A stretch of DNA of 64,000 nucleotides from Parvibaculum sedimenti. Its GTDB lineage: Bacteria; Pseudomonadota; Alphaproteobacteria; Parvibaculales; Parvibaculaceae. A model generated the notes under the pieces. That model did no database searches and was not told the DNA's origin. It saw nothing but the letters and a program-made list of their open reading frames with translations. The stretch covers positions 30,140 through 94,139 of the forward strand of contig NZ_WESC01000017.1 in the NCBI RefSeq assembly GCF_009184905.1, in the 5' to 3' direction. The translations under genes were made by a program, and so were the position numbers. The number at the start of each line of letters is the position of its first letter. The stretch's first letter is position 1. Positions 9,718 through 18,510 of the stretch are shown here, in pieces.

Positions 9718-10098
9718 ATGTCGACCAATCAATTTGCCGCCCGCACGGGCCAGTCCAGCCGGGCCGGATTGAAGCGATTCCTGATCGCGCTTGCAGGGCT
9801 CGGCCTTTTCGCAAACGCCCTTTTCATGCTGGCCGATCCGCTCGGCTGGTATGGCGCGGTGGAGGGCGTGCCGGACACCGGCCCCTTCAACCCCCATTTC
9901 GTCCGCGACATCGGCGTGTCCTTTCTGACGGCTGCGTTGACAATGGCCGCCACCGCCCGCTGGCTGCGCCTCGCATGGCCGCTGTTGTGCACCGTAACCA
10001 TCTATCTCGGCCTGCATGCGCTTCTCCACCTCTGGGACGTCGCGGCAGGCCGCCTGCCGCCAGATCGTCAGCCGTGCGCGCCGTCGCGTGTCGCATGA
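9718..10098 (+). CDS. Small membrane protein, probably C-terminally truncated
   Basis: 126 residues starting at ATG 9718 (AGGGAAACCCA just upstream). About three hydrophobic segments are visible: FLIALAGLGLFANALFML, VSFLTAALTMAATA and WPLLCTVTIYLGLHALL. The conserved-looking core VPDTGPFNPHFVRDIG is seen in small uncharacterised membrane proteins. After LLHLWDVAAG the sequence turns hydrophilic (LPPDRQPCAPSRVA) and the same DNA, read in the next frame, encodes a sigma-factor segment. The last 15 or so residues may therefore be out-of-frame read-through of another gene after a deletion, with a lost fourth helix. The function is unknown. Confidence 0.65.
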   Translation: MSTNQFAARTGQSSRAGLKRFLIALAGLGLFANALFMLADPLGWYGAVEGVPDTGPFNPHFVRDIGVSFLTAALTMAATARWLRLAWPLLCTVTIYLGLHALLHLWDVAAGRLPPDRQPCAPSRVA

Positions 10099-10510
10099 AA
10101 GGCCGCGCTTCGAAGCGAGCCCCGCCGATCATGCGCGGCTCGCCCGCGCCTTCGCCGCAGCGCTGACAAAGGAAGACCCGCAGGCCCTTCTCGCCTCGCT
10201 GCGCGAAGACGCGATCTTATATTCGGATGGCGGCGGGCGCGTTCCGGCGGCGCTCAACCCGATTTACGGCGCAGACCGGATCATGCGCTTCTTCTTCGGC
10301 ATCTCGAGAAAATTTCCCGAGCCCTACGCCATCGACTTCATCCGCATCAATGGCATGCCCGGCTGCACGCTCAGCATCGGACGCCAGATCACTTCGATGG
10401 TGAGCTTCGATATTCGCGACGGGCTTATCGCCGAAATCTACATCATGCGAAATCCGGACAAGATCGCCCGTGCGGCACAAGCCCTCGGACGGCCGCTTCT
10501 CGGCGCCTAG
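10046..10510 (+). pseudogene. C-terminal remnant of a SigJ-type ECF sigma factor
   Basis: This frame overlaps the end of the membrane-protein gene. It begins with QAACRQIVSRARRRV, matching the last helix of sigma region 4, and continues into an NTF2/SnoaL-like domain (LREDAILYSDGGGRVPAAL, YGADRIMRFF, RNPDKIARAA) typical of SigJ-family C-termini. Sigma region 2 and most of region 4 are missing. The open frame extends to 10016, but upstream residues are not sigma-like. A GTG at 10088 overlapping the preceding TGA could still give a 140-residue SnoaL-like protein by coupling. Loss of the DNA- and core-binding regions implies it cannot act as a sigma factor. Confidence 0.65.
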
Positions 10511-10914
10511 CCCGCAAGCTTCATCAGACGCGCGGTCGAAGTGCCCTTGGCAAGCACTTCGCCCGATGTGTCGAGCAAGCGCCCTTCGAGGAACACCGTC
10601 GAGCGACCGCGCCGCTCGATCCAGCCCTCGGCGACGACGAGGCCGGGCGCCGCGGGCTTGAAGAAGCTAATCTTGATTTCGAGCGACATGGGCGTGACGT
10701 CCCTGCCATAGGCCGCAATCGCCGCGAAGGCCATGGCTTGGTCGATCCACCCGGTCACGAACCCGCCCTGTGCAATGCCGCCCGAATGGCACATATGCAT
10801 TCCGACGCGATATTCGAGACGCGAGCGGCCGGCGGTTTCGTCGAGTTCGACGATCCGCTCCAGGCCCAGCGTCTTCGACAATTCATTCGCATCGCCCAAT
10901 CGCACGTCGCTCAT
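10507..10914 (-). CDS. PaaI-family hotdog thioesterase
   Basis: 135 residues, the normal size for a single-hotdog acyl-CoA thioesterase. The active-site region CHSGGIAQGGFVTGWIDQA carries the small-residue turn and the Asp expected in PaaI-like enzymes, and the beta strands MSLEIKISFFKPA and STVFLEGRLLD fit the fold. Such enzymes hydrolyse acyl- or hydroxyphenylacetyl-CoA thioesters in the cytoplasm. The stop overlaps the end of the sigma-factor remnant by four bases, tail to tail. The acyl substrate is not predictable. Confidence 0.88.
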   Translation of the reverse strand: MSDVRLGDANELSKTLGLERIVELDETAGRSRLEYRVGMHMCHSGGIAQGGFVTGWIDQAMAFAAIAAYGRDVTPMSLEIKISFFKPAAPGLVVAEGWIERRGRSTVFLEGRLLDTSGEVLAKGTSTARLMKLAG

Positions 10915-10994
10915 ATCCGTTCACCCTCTATGACATATTGGCGGACGATATAGGCGACGAGCGCGGCCCCGTGAAGGAAATTCCGCGCAGGGCC

Positions 10995-11966
10995 TCAGGA
11001 GCCGGTTTCCTTCTTCGCCAGCGGGTGATGTTCCTCGACCAGTTGCTTCAGCCGCCCGTCGAGCACATGCGTATAGATCTGCGTCGTGGAAATATCCGCA
11101 TGGCCCAGCATCTGCTGCACCGCGCGAAGATCGGCGCCGTTGGCGAGAAGGTGGCTCGCAAAGGCATGACGCAGCGTATGCGGCGAGACGCGATTGGGAT
11201 CGAGCTTCGCCGCAATGGCGAGATCCTTGAGCAATTGCGCGAAACGATGCCGCGTGAGGTGTCCCTGCCGTCCACGCGAGGGAAAGAGCCAGGGCGAGAC
11301 GGAATCGCCGAGCCGAAGGACGCGCAACGGCAGATATTCGTCGATAGCGAGCCGCGCCGCTTCCGAAAGCGGCACCAGCCTTTCGCGCCCGCCCTTGCCG
11401 GAGACGCTCAGGAAACGGCTGTCGCCCTTCGCGGCCGAAAGCGGCAGGCCGACAAGCTCGGAAACGCGCAGGCCCGTCGCATAGAGAACTTCCATCAGGC
11501 AGACGAGACGCGCGCGCTTGTAGGCGCGCACCGCCTCTTCATGCGAACGCCCATCCTCGGCAAGTCGCGCAGCGCGGAGCAGCGCATCGACTTCCTCGAC
11601 GGTCAGCGTTTTCGGCAAAGGCCGCGCGCGACGCGGGCCTTCGATCGCGCCGCAAGGATCGTCGGGCCTGATGCCGTCGGCGTAGAGAAAGCCGTGGAAC
11701 TGGCGGATCGCAGAAAGACGGCGCGCCGCCGTGGAGGCCGAAAGGCCCTGGGCGGAAAGACTTTCGAGATAGTCCCGTACGTCGAGGGTCCGGGCTTCAG
11801 CGACATCGCGATTTCGCGCGGCAAGGAAGGTCGCGAAATCCTTCAGGTCTCTCGCATAAGCATCGAGCGTATTGCGCGCGGCGCCTCGCTCGGCACTCAG
11901 CATTTCAAGAAAGGCGTCGATGTGATGCCTTCCGCCTTTTTCGGTCGCTACAGGGTCGTGGGACAT
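10995..11966 (-). CDS. xerD: Site-specific tyrosine recombinase XerD
   Basis: 323 residues. It has an N-terminal SAM-like core-binding domain (AFLEMLSAERGAARNTLDAY) and a C-terminal catalytic domain with the full set: Arg in ATGLRVSELVG, Lys in VSGKGGRER, HTLRHAF, LGHADI and the nucleophile Tyr in TQIYTHV. XerC/XerD resolve chromosome dimers at dif during division. It begins 5 bases after the stop of the large upstream gene, so it is probably the last gene of that operon. No mobile-element context is visible, supporting XerD rather than a phage integrase. Confidence 0.93.
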   Translation of the reverse strand: MSHDPVATEKGGRHHIDAFLEMLSAERGAARNTLDAYARDLKDFATFLAARNRDVAEARTLDVRDYLESLSAQGLSASTAARRLSAIRQFHGFLYADGIRPDDPCGAIEGPRRARPLPKTLTVEEVDALLRAARLAEDGRSHEEAVRAYKRARLVCLMEVLYATGLRVSELVGLPLSAAKGDSRFLSVSGKGGRERLVPLSEAARLAIDEYLPLRVLRLGDSVSPWLFPSRGRQGHLTRHRFAQLLKDLAIAAKLDPNRVSPHTLRHAFASHLLANGADLRAVQQMLGHADISTTQIYTHVLDGRLKQLVEEHHPLAKKETGS

Positions 11967-11971
11967 GGAAC

Positions 11972-13897
11972 TTACCCGGGTGCGGCATGACTGCGTCCCA
12001 TTAGAGCTTCGGTGGCGAGACGCCGGGCTTCGGCACCGAGATTGACTGCTCTGAGACTTGAAACGGCTTGCGCAGTCACTTGCGGAACTGCGCCATCCGG
12101 CCCCCCAGGCCCGATACTCACGAGAGAAAGCAACACTACTTCGCCGACCGCGCCCTTGCGACCGGCATTCTGCAACTGGTTCATCAGATCGGTCGGCGCC
12201 GCAGTTGCAGCGGCGGCGACAATATCTTGCGGCACGGAATAGCCCAAAGCCTGCAACAAGAGGGCTTCCTGAGCCGCGAACATGCGCGTGGCCGACACGC
12301 CCGAACGCAGATCGGCCCGGAGATCGGCTTCGATCTGCTCTCCATTGCCACCAGGACCCTGAGGGTCGCTGATACGCATGAGCGCGCCGAGTTCGCGAGC
12401 TTCACGCCCGAGACCTTGGCCCTGCGGCGCCACCAGAGCATACCACGCGGCAGCATGAGCCCGGTCGCCGACCAGAAGGAAGGCCCGCACGGCGGATGGC
12501 GCAAGCTTGCGCAGCGTCGGCGACGGCGTCAACTGCGTAAGAGCGGGCAACAAAACCTCGACCGTGGAAAGATAGAGCCCCGCGCTCTGGCCCGTCGAAA
12601 GCATGAGCCTGATGAGGTCTGCGCGATCGGTGGGCAGAATCTCGGCATTGATCGCCTGATAGAGCAATGCGCGGCGGAACGCGGGCTCGGGCGGGAATGT
12701 CGCGGCCTTCAACCCGTCGAAATCGACCTGCGTGAACGGTTGAAGATTGTAAAGCTTCGCCAGCTCATCCGGTTCGATGAGGCCCAGCATTGCGGCGCGT
12801 TCGCCGGCAATGATCCGCGTTTCGGGCGGCAGGCTCTCGTCCCGCGCCAATGTCTGCACCACAGGCACCGTCGCGATCTCGCCTGCATTCTTCGGCAATT
12901 CGCGATGCGCGAGCCGGTAGAGCGCGACATCGAGAATATCAAGCTGCTTGGGATCGGCGGCCTTGAGCTTCAGCCCGTCCGTCGCTTCCGCGACGAGCGA
13001 ATAGAACATCGGATCGTCGAGTCCCTCCTCGCGCGCGAGATCGAGCGTGAGATTGGCCTCGGTCTTCTTGCCCGCAAGCACCTGACAGAAGGCAGAAAGC
13101 TTGAGGCTGAAGGCTGCCGTCGCATCGTGGGCGGGATCGGAGCCCGTCGGAATATCGGCAAGCGCGGCGCAGGCTTCGTCATGCGCGCCAGCGGCGAGCG
13201 CCGCGCGGGCGCGTGCCAGCGCCACGGCAGGCGACTTGTCGGCCTGTGCGGCTTTGGCGAGTTCAATAGCAAGGTCGGCATGGCCCGACAGCGTCAACCT
13301 CTCAAGCCTGATGGCGAGAAGCGAGGCGCCACTCTGCGCGCCCTCGGGCGGCTGCGCGGTGGTCAGGAGAAGGCGGCGCGCCAGATCGTTCATCACCGGC
13401 GAACCCGTCACGACGGGCATTGCAGCGAGATAGCGCTCAACCTCGCTCCGCGTCGCGCCGCGCCACATATCGGGGCCCAAGCCGCCATCCTTCTCGTCGA
13501 GCAAGCCCGCCGCCGAAGCGTCGACACCGCCCAGCGTGGATACGGTGATACCCGATCCATTGCTGCCGGGAATGCTCTTCACGGCCTGCGGCACACCGGC
13601 GTCGGGTTCCGCGCCGCCGGGAAAGCTCGCAGGCGCCGAGGCAGGGTTCGTCGCCCCGAAGCCCGGCGGCACGATGCTCTGGGGTGCGGTGTCCTGGGGT
13701 GCTGTGTCCTGGGGTCCGGCGCCTTGGGTCGTCGCACCCTGCGGCGCAGGCGTCTCTGAAACGGGGAGCGTACCGAGCGTGTCCGCAAGCGCCGGCGTCA
13801 CCGCCAACAGCAGAGCGGCCATGCCGAGCCCCGCCAAAGGGCGCAATGCGGATGGGCGCCGGGTCACGCCCTCATCCTCAACGCGGGAACTGGCCAT
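11972..13897 (-). CDS. Large exported or membrane-anchored protein, unknown function
   Basis: 641 residues from ATG 13897, which has GAAAAGG upstream; the frame extends 20 codons further, but that part coincides with the end of the small gene at 13878-14021. A hydrophobic stretch (about residues 22-38, MAALLLAVTPALA) looks like a signal peptide or anchor. A Pro/Gln/Thr/Ala-rich linker with repeated PQDTA units follows, then about 500 helical, Ala/Leu-rich residues that read like a repeat solenoid. I recognise no domain or catalytic motif. It sits between a 47-residue membrane protein and xerD on one strand with overlaps or short gaps, suggesting one operon, perhaps linked to the cell envelope or division. 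That role is inference. Confidence 0.8.
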   Translation of the reverse strand: MASSRVEDEGVTRRPSALRPLAGLGMAALLLAVTPALADTLGTLPVSETPAPQGATTQGAGPQDTAPQDTAPQSIVPPGFGATNPASAPASFPGGAEPDAGVPQAVKSIPGSNGSGITVSTLGGVDASAAGLLDEKDGGLGPDMWRGATRSEVERYLAAMPVVTGSPVMNDLARRLLLTTAQPPEGAQSGASLLAIRLERLTLSGHADLAIELAKAAQADKSPAVALARARAALAAGAHDEACAALADIPTGSDPAHDATAAFSLKLSAFCQVLAGKKTEANLTLDLAREEGLDDPMFYSLVAEATDGLKLKAADPKQLDILDVALYRLAHRELPKNAGEIATVPVVQTLARDESLPPETRIIAGERAAMLGLIEPDELAKLYNLQPFTQVDFDGLKAATFPPEPAFRRALLYQAINAEILPTDRADLIRLMLSTGQSAGLYLSTVEVLLPALTQLTPSPTLRKLAPSAVRAFLLVGDRAHAAAWYALVAPQGQGLGREARELGALMRISDPQGPGGNGEQIEADLRADLRSGVSATRMFAAQEALLLQALGYSVPQDIVAAAATAAPTDLMNQLQNAGRKGAVGEVVLLSLVSIGPGGPDGAVPQVTAQAVSSLRAVNLGAEARRLATEALMGRSHAAPG

Positions 13898-14021
13898 CGG
13901 GCAGAACCTTTTCGACGGGCTGGACCGACGGCTCGACGGATTGACCGAGATAGACAAGACCGCCCAGGATCGCGGCTACGATAACGGCAACGACTACGAG
14001 CAGGCGAATGGCGCTGTTCAT
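13878..14021 (-). CDS. 47-residue single-pass membrane protein
   Basis: A short gene beginning at ATG 14021 with AGAAGG 8 bases before it. The product is one hydrophobic helix (IRLLVVVAVIVAAILGGLVYL) followed by a charged C-terminal tail ending PDGQFPR. Its last 20 bases overlap the start of the large downstream gene, in a different frame, which indicates translational coupling. It is divergent from aroK. No family name was recognised. The good ribosome site, the membrane-helix composition and the overlap support it being real. Confidence 0.65.
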   Translation of the reverse strand: MNSAIRLLVVVAVIVAAILGGLVYLGQSVEPSVQPVEKVLPDGQFPR

Positions 14022-14285
14022 CAATTTGACCTTCTGGCTGGCCCCAGCATAGCGCCGAACGGACCGTAAGTTTCCCTTTTATGCGCGGCTTGCGGCAAAA
14101 TTTGGGCGCGAAACCGGCTCGAATGCTATATCTGCCCTATGGATGAGGGTCCAGCATCGGCTCCCTGTGGGAGAGCGCCGGATGGTCTGGCTCGTCGTCA
14201 TGAGGCGCGGCGGCGGCGACAATACGCCGCGGATGGCTTTCAGGCCGTTAAAAACGAAGGCCGTGCGGGGATTTTATCCGCTGGA

Positions 14286-14939
14286 ATGAATACATTAGAT
14301 CGAACGACGATGACGACCGAGACCAGACCAGAGACCCCGCCTGACACAGGCACGACAACCGACCACGACGCCTCGCAGGCGCGGCTCGCGCCGGTGCCGG
14401 TCGCCGAGCGTTCGATCGTTCTGGTCGGCCTGATGGGCGCGGGCAAGACGACCGTCGGCCGTCGCCTCGCGCAGCGCCTTGGCCTTGCCTTCGTCGATAC
14501 CGATACCGAAATCGAACGCGCCGCAGGCGAAACGATCCCCGAGATTTTCGAACGCCATGGCGAAGCAGCCTTTCGCGACGGAGAGCGCCGCGTAATCGCC
14601 CGTCTGCTGGAGCGGGGGCCGCAGGTCCTCGCCACGGGCGGCGGCGCCTTCATGGACGAGACCACCCGCGCCAATATCGCGGCGCGTGGCATTTCCATCT
14701 GGCTGAAGGCCGATCTCGACGTGCTGATGAAGCGCGTCGGCCGCCGCTCCAACCGTCCGCTGCTCAAGACCGACAATCCACGCGCCGTCATGGAACACCT
14801 GATGACGCAACGTTATCCGGTCTATGCGCAGGCCGACCTTACGGTCGAAAGCGTCGAAGGTCCGCATGACAGCGTGGTCGAGGACGTGATCGCCCGGATC
14901 GAAACGTTCAGAGACAAAGCGAAGGAGGCAACCGGATGA
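14286..14939 (+). CDS. aroK: Shikimate kinase
   Basis: 217 residues, with about 40 residues of disordered Thr-rich N-terminus before the kinase core. The enzyme phosphorylates shikimate at the 3-OH using ATP. Walker A GLMGAGKTTVG, the acidic VDTDTEIERAAG, substrate-binding FRDGERRV and the GGGAFM loop are all present. The ATG at 14286 was chosen; one at 14310 is possible and the frame is open upstream to 14139. Its stop overlaps the aroB start by four bases (ATGA), so aroK-aroB are coupled, the usual arrangement. Confidence 0.95.
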   Translation: MNTLDRTTMTTETRPETPPDTGTTTDHDASQARLAPVPVAERSIVLVGLMGAGKTTVGRRLAQRLGLAFVDTDTEIERAAGETIPEIFERHGEAAFRDGERRVIARLLERGPQVLATGGGAFMDETTRANIAARGISIWLKADLDVLMKRVGRRSNRPLLKTDNPRAVMEHLMTQRYPVYAQADLTVESVEGPHDSVVEDVIARIETFRDKAKEATG

Positions 14940-16054
14940 GCGCCGACGTCAAGACAGTGCAGGTGGCGCTCGGCGAACGCTCCTATGAGATCAAGGTCGG
15001 ACCGAAGCTGATCGCCAATGCGGGCCAATATCTGAAGCCCCTGCTGCGCCGCGCCCGCGTCGTCATCGTCACCGATGAAAATGTGGCTGCACTCCATTTG
15101 CCCGCGCTCGAAAAGAGCCTCGACGAAGCGGGCATCCACCATGACGCGATCGGGATGCCGCCCGGCGAAGGCACGAAGTGCTTCGCCGAACTTCAGCGAT
15201 TGAGCGAATGGCTGCTCGAAACGGGAGTGGAGCGCGGCGACCTCGTGATCGCCCTTGGCGGCGGCGTCATCGGCGACCTCACCGGATTTGCGGCCTCGAT
15301 CGTGCGCCGCGGCGTCGATTTCGCGCAGATCCCGACGACGCTTCTCTCGCAGGTCGACAGTTCCGTCGGCGGCAAGACGGGCATCAACACGCCACAGGGC
15401 AAGAACCTCGTCGGCGCCTTCTATCAGCCGCGCATCGTGCTTGCCGACACCAGCGCCCTCGAAACATTACCCAAGCGCGAACTCCTCGCGGGCTATGCCG
15501 AGGTCGTGAAATACGGACTTATCAACGATCGCACCTTCTTCGACTGGCTCGAAGTCAATCTCGACCGCATCGTCTCCGGCGATGTTGCAGCGCGCACCTA
15601 TGCAATCGTCAAAAGCTGCGAGTCGAAAGCCGCGATCGTCGCCGCCGACGAACGCGAAAGCAATGTCCGTGCACTGCTCAATCTCGGCCACACTTTCGGT
15701 CATGCGCTGGAAGCGGCAACCGGATTTTCCAATCGTTTCGTGCATGGCGAAGGCGTGGCGGTCGGCATGGCGCTGGCGTTCGACCTTTCCGTTCGCCTCG
15801 GCCTCTGCCCCGGCCAGGACGCGGTCCGCGTCCGCCGACACCTCGAACGCGCCGGTCTGCCCTGCCGGCTCGCCGACGTGCCAGGCGAACTGCCAAACGC
15901 CAAAGGCCTCATTGAACTGATGGGCCAGGACAAGAAGGTCGTAGACGGCAAGCTCACCTTCATTCTGGCGCGCGGCATCGGCGAGGCCTTCATCACGCGC
16001 AATGTGGACGCAGCCGCTCTGCGCGCCCTTCTCGAGGAGAGAGAGACAACCTGA
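14936..16054 (+). CDS. aroB: 3-dehydroquinate synthase
   Basis: 372 residues. It converts DAHP to 3-dehydroquinate with NAD+ and a divalent metal, an early step of the shikimate pathway. Visible features are the NAD-binding GGGVIGDLTGFAAS, SQVDSSVGGKTGIN, and metal-binding NLGHTFGHALE. It overlaps aroK by four bases at its start and shares a base with the next gene at its end, so the three form one operon. Confidence 0.97.
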   Translation: MSADVKTVQVALGERSYEIKVGPKLIANAGQYLKPLLRRARVVIVTDENVAALHLPALEKSLDEAGIHHDAIGMPPGEGTKCFAELQRLSEWLLETGVERGDLVIALGGGVIGDLTGFAASIVRRGVDFAQIPTTLLSQVDSSVGGKTGINTPQGKNLVGAFYQPRIVLADTSALETLPKRELLAGYAEVVKYGLINDRTFFDWLEVNLDRIVSGDVAARTYAIVKSCESKAAIVAADERESNVRALLNLGHTFGHALEAATGFSNRFVHGEGVAVGMALAFDLSVRLGLCPGQDAVRVRRHLERAGLPCRLADVPGELPNAKGLIELMGQDKKVVDGKLTFILARGIGEAFITRNVDAAALRALLEERETT

Positions 16055-17343
16055 TGAGCTCGCTCGGCCTCGGTCTCACCATGGCTGCCATCGTCGCTCT
16101 GCTCGGCATGTCCGGCTTTTTCTCGGGCTCCGAAACCGCGCTCACTGCCGCGTCGCGCGCGCGTATGAACAGGCTGGCCGAGGAAAAGAACAAGCGCGCC
16201 AAGCTCGTTCTGAATCTGACCGAGGATCTCGAACGGCTGATCGGCGCACTCCTCCTCGGTAATAACCTCGTCAACATTCTCGCTTCAGCGCTGGCGACTA
16301 GCGTTTTCATCACGATTTTCGGCGATGCGGGTGTGCTCTACGCCACAGCCACAATGACGGCCCTCGTCGTCATCTTCGCCGAGGTCATGCCCAAAACCTA
16401 TGCGATCACCAATACCGACCGCTTCGCGCTCGCCGTCGCGCCACTGGTCCGCATCGTGCTCTGGGTCTTCGCGCCCGTCACCGTCGCCGTGCGCTTCATC
16501 GTGCGCGGAACGCTCCGCATCTTCGGCATCGATGTCAGCGAGACGGCCAATGTCCTCTCCCCACATGAGGAATTGCGCGGCGCCATCAACCTGCATCATC
16601 AGGAAGGCGGCGTGGTCAAACTCGACCGCGATATGCTGGGTGGCATTCTCGACCTCTCCGACCTCGAAGTCGTCGACATCATGGTTCACCGCAAGAACAT
16701 GACCATGATCGACGCCTCGGAACCCAACGCCATAGTCATCGCCCAGGTGCTCGGCAGCCCTCACACCCGCATCCCGCTCTGGCTCGATGACCCGGAAAAC
16801 ATCGTCGGCGTGCTCCATGCGAAAGACCTGCTGCGCGCGCTGGCCAGCGCCAACTGGGACCCTGAGGCCGTTCGCATTCTCGACATCGCAACCAAGCCAT
16901 GGTTCGTGCCGGATACGACGCCGCTGGTGAACCAACTCAATGCGTTCCTGCGCGCCAAAGCACATTTTGCCCTCGTTGTCGACGAATATGGCGGATTGAT
17001 GGGCCTCATCACACTTGAGGACATCCTTGAGGAGATCGTCGGCGATATTTCCGACGAGCATGACATCGAGCGCACACGCATCAGGCAGCAGGAAGACGGC
17101 TCGGTGATCGTCACCGGCACGGTGCCGATCCGCGATCTCAACCGCAAGCTCGACTGGCACCTGCCCGACGACGAGGCGACCACCATTGCAGGCCTCGTCA
17201 TCCACGAAGCGCGCGCCATTCCCGAGGTAGGCCAAGCCTTCACGTTCTACGGCTTCAAGTTCGAAATTCTACGCCGCCAGCGCAATCAGCTCGCCGTGCT
17301 GCGGATCACGCCGGTCCGCACCAGCCAGAACGCCGCGTCCTAG
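16054..17343 (+). CDS. CNNM/CorC-type DUF21 and CBS domain protein
   Basis: 429 residues. The N-terminal DUF21 membrane domain has several hydrophobic helices beginning LGLTMAAIVALLGMSGFFSGSE, with the family signature SGSETAL. A CBS pair follows (HTRIPLWLDDPENIVGVL; FALVVDEYGGLMGLI), then a C-terminal CorC/HlyC domain. Members are inner-membrane proteins linked to Mg2+ or Co2+ efflux or homeostasis. The ATG overlaps the aroB stop. The TAG stop shares its CTAG palindrome with the convergent bolA stop, leaving no spacer between the genes. Confidence 0.92.
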   Translation: MSSLGLGLTMAAIVALLGMSGFFSGSETALTAASRARMNRLAEEKNKRAKLVLNLTEDLERLIGALLLGNNLVNILASALATSVFITIFGDAGVLYATATMTALVVIFAEVMPKTYAITNTDRFALAVAPLVRIVLWVFAPVTVAVRFIVRGTLRIFGIDVSETANVLSPHEELRGAINLHHQEGGVVKLDRDMLGGILDLSDLEVVDIMVHRKNMTMIDASEPNAIVIAQVLGSPHTRIPLWLDDPENIVGVLHAKDLLRALASANWDPEAVRILDIATKPWFVPDTTPLVNQLNAFLRAKAHFALVVDEYGGLMGLITLEDILEEIVGDISDEHDIERTRIRQQEDGSVIVTGTVPIRDLNRKLDWHLPDDEATTIAGLVIHEARAIPEVGQAFTFYGFKFEILRRQRNQLAVLRITPVRTSQNAAS

Positions 17344-17612
17344 CGCGCCTCGTCCGGCGTCAGCGTCTTGAGCGCGAGCGCATGGATCGGATTGCCTATC
17401 TCTTCGCGAAGAGCGGCCGTCACAAGCCTGTGACGCTCAACACGCGTGCAGCCATTGAAAGCCGCCGAGACAATGGTCACATTGAAGTGAGTCTCGCCGC
17501 CAGACTGGTGTCCCGCATGCCCCTTGTGCCTTGCGGAATCGTCCACGATCTCCAACAGCAGGGGCTCGAAAGCCTTTTCCAGCTTCTCGCGGATCTTTTC
17601 AGCGACCGACAC
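17340..17612 (-). CDS. BolA/IbaG family protein
   Basis: 90 residues from a GTG at 17612 preceded by ACGAGG at good spacing; an ATG at 17633 lacks a ribosome site. The core LEIVDDSARHKGHAG, followed by THFNVTIVSAAF and RVERHRLV, is the BolA signature (class II KH-like fold). With monothiol glutaredoxins, BolA proteins take part in iron-sulfur cluster handling and stress morphology. It sits directly before the divergent J-domain gene, a common alphaproteobacterial neighbourhood. The stop codon overlaps that of the CNNM gene. Confidence 0.92.
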   Translation of the reverse strand: MSVAEKIREKLEKAFEPLLLEIVDDSARHKGHAGHQSGGETHFNVTIVSAAFNGCTRVERHRLVTAALREEIGNPIHALALKTLTPDEAR

Positions 17613-17690
17613 GCAACACCTCGTTAAACTCATGGTTAGCGGCCGCCATGCTTCCTTGTTTTGCGCCTCGCGCCAACTCATAATTCGATT

Positions 17691-18362
17691 GTGAAACTGA
17701 ACTCGACATATTTTGACAGCATCCGCATCGCCCCGCGCAAACAAAGCGGGCGTGAAGGCGGCCCTGCCGCGCGCGCCGACGTCAAGAACAAGACGGCGGT
17801 ACGACGCTGTGAATGGGCCGGCTGCGGCGCCGTTGGCCTCCACCGGGCGCCCGGCAACGCGGCACGTCAAGGCGAGGACGCACGCAACCAGTACCGCTGG
17901 TTCTGCGCCGACCATATTCGCGAGTTCAACCACAACTACGATTATTTCCAGGGCATGAGCGACGCGGAGATTGCGGCATTCCAGCGAGACGCCCTGACCG
18001 GCCACCGTCCCACCTGGGGCCTCGGCGTCAACGCCGCCCCCGGCTATGCCCGGGGCGCGGGAGCACATCTCCACCGCGGCGCGCCGTTTCACGATGCTTT
18101 CGGCTTCTTCGGCGGGGAAATCCCCGGGGCAAAGCCGGAAGAGCCGAAGCCAGGCCGCCGCAAACCCCGCACCCTCGAACGGCAGGCCCTGCAAACTCTC
18201 GGGCTCGAGGAAGCGGCAACCTTGAACGAGATCAAGTCCCGGTATAAGGAACTTGTTAAAAAGCACCATCCGGACGCAAATGGCGGCGACAGATCCGCCG
18301 AAGAGCGTCTGCGCAAGGTAATCCAGGCCTATGATTACCTCCGGAAGAGCGGCTTCTGCTGA
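17691..18362 (+). CDS. J-domain protein with N-terminal Cys/His region
   Basis: 223 residues from the GTG at 17691 (VKLNSTYFDSIRIAP matches the usual start of this group; a TTG at 17661 is less likely). A Cys/His-rich stretch (RRCEWAGCGAVGLHRAP, then WFCADHIREFN) may bind metal. The C-terminus is a J domain with the HPD tripeptide in KKHHPDANGGD, which would stimulate a DnaK ATPase. It lies between bolA and cobS, a conserved neighbourhood; a role with cobaltochelatase is possible but unproven. Confidence 0.9.
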   Translation: MKLNSTYFDSIRIAPRKQSGREGGPAARADVKNKTAVRRCEWAGCGAVGLHRAPGNAARQGEDARNQYRWFCADHIREFNHNYDYFQGMSDAEIAAFQRDALTGHRPTWGLGVNAAPGYARGAGAHLHRGAPFHDAFGFFGGEIPGAKPEEPKPGRRKPRTLERQALQTLGLEEAATLNEIKSRYKELVKKHHPDANGGDRSAEERLRKVIQAYDYLRKSGFC

Positions 18363-18510
18363 ATACAGAGCGGTTTTGACGGCAAGAGGGCAAGTTTGAT
18401 GCCCCCGGCCTTGCGCGGGGCTGCATAATGAGCGGAGCAGGCGTTCGGCACTTCATCGATTTCGTTACCCGGCCGCGCCGACCGCATACAGGATTTGGGA
18501 AGCAGAGAAG

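Noticed and set aside
12068..13759. 563-codon frame antisense to the large exported protein
   Set aside because: Arg/Gly-rich, no ribosome site; the minus-strand gene has a signal peptide, coupling to xerD and a ribosome site. Confidence in the minus-strand gene is not absolute because no domain is known.
16285..17235. 316-codon frame antisense to the CNNM gene
   Set aside because: Asp/His-rich shadow; the plus-strand protein is complete with DUF21, CBS and CorC_HlyC regions.
18363..18510. Cobalamin riboswitch before cobS
   Set aside because: The gap is short, and no conserved B12-box-like sequence was recognised.
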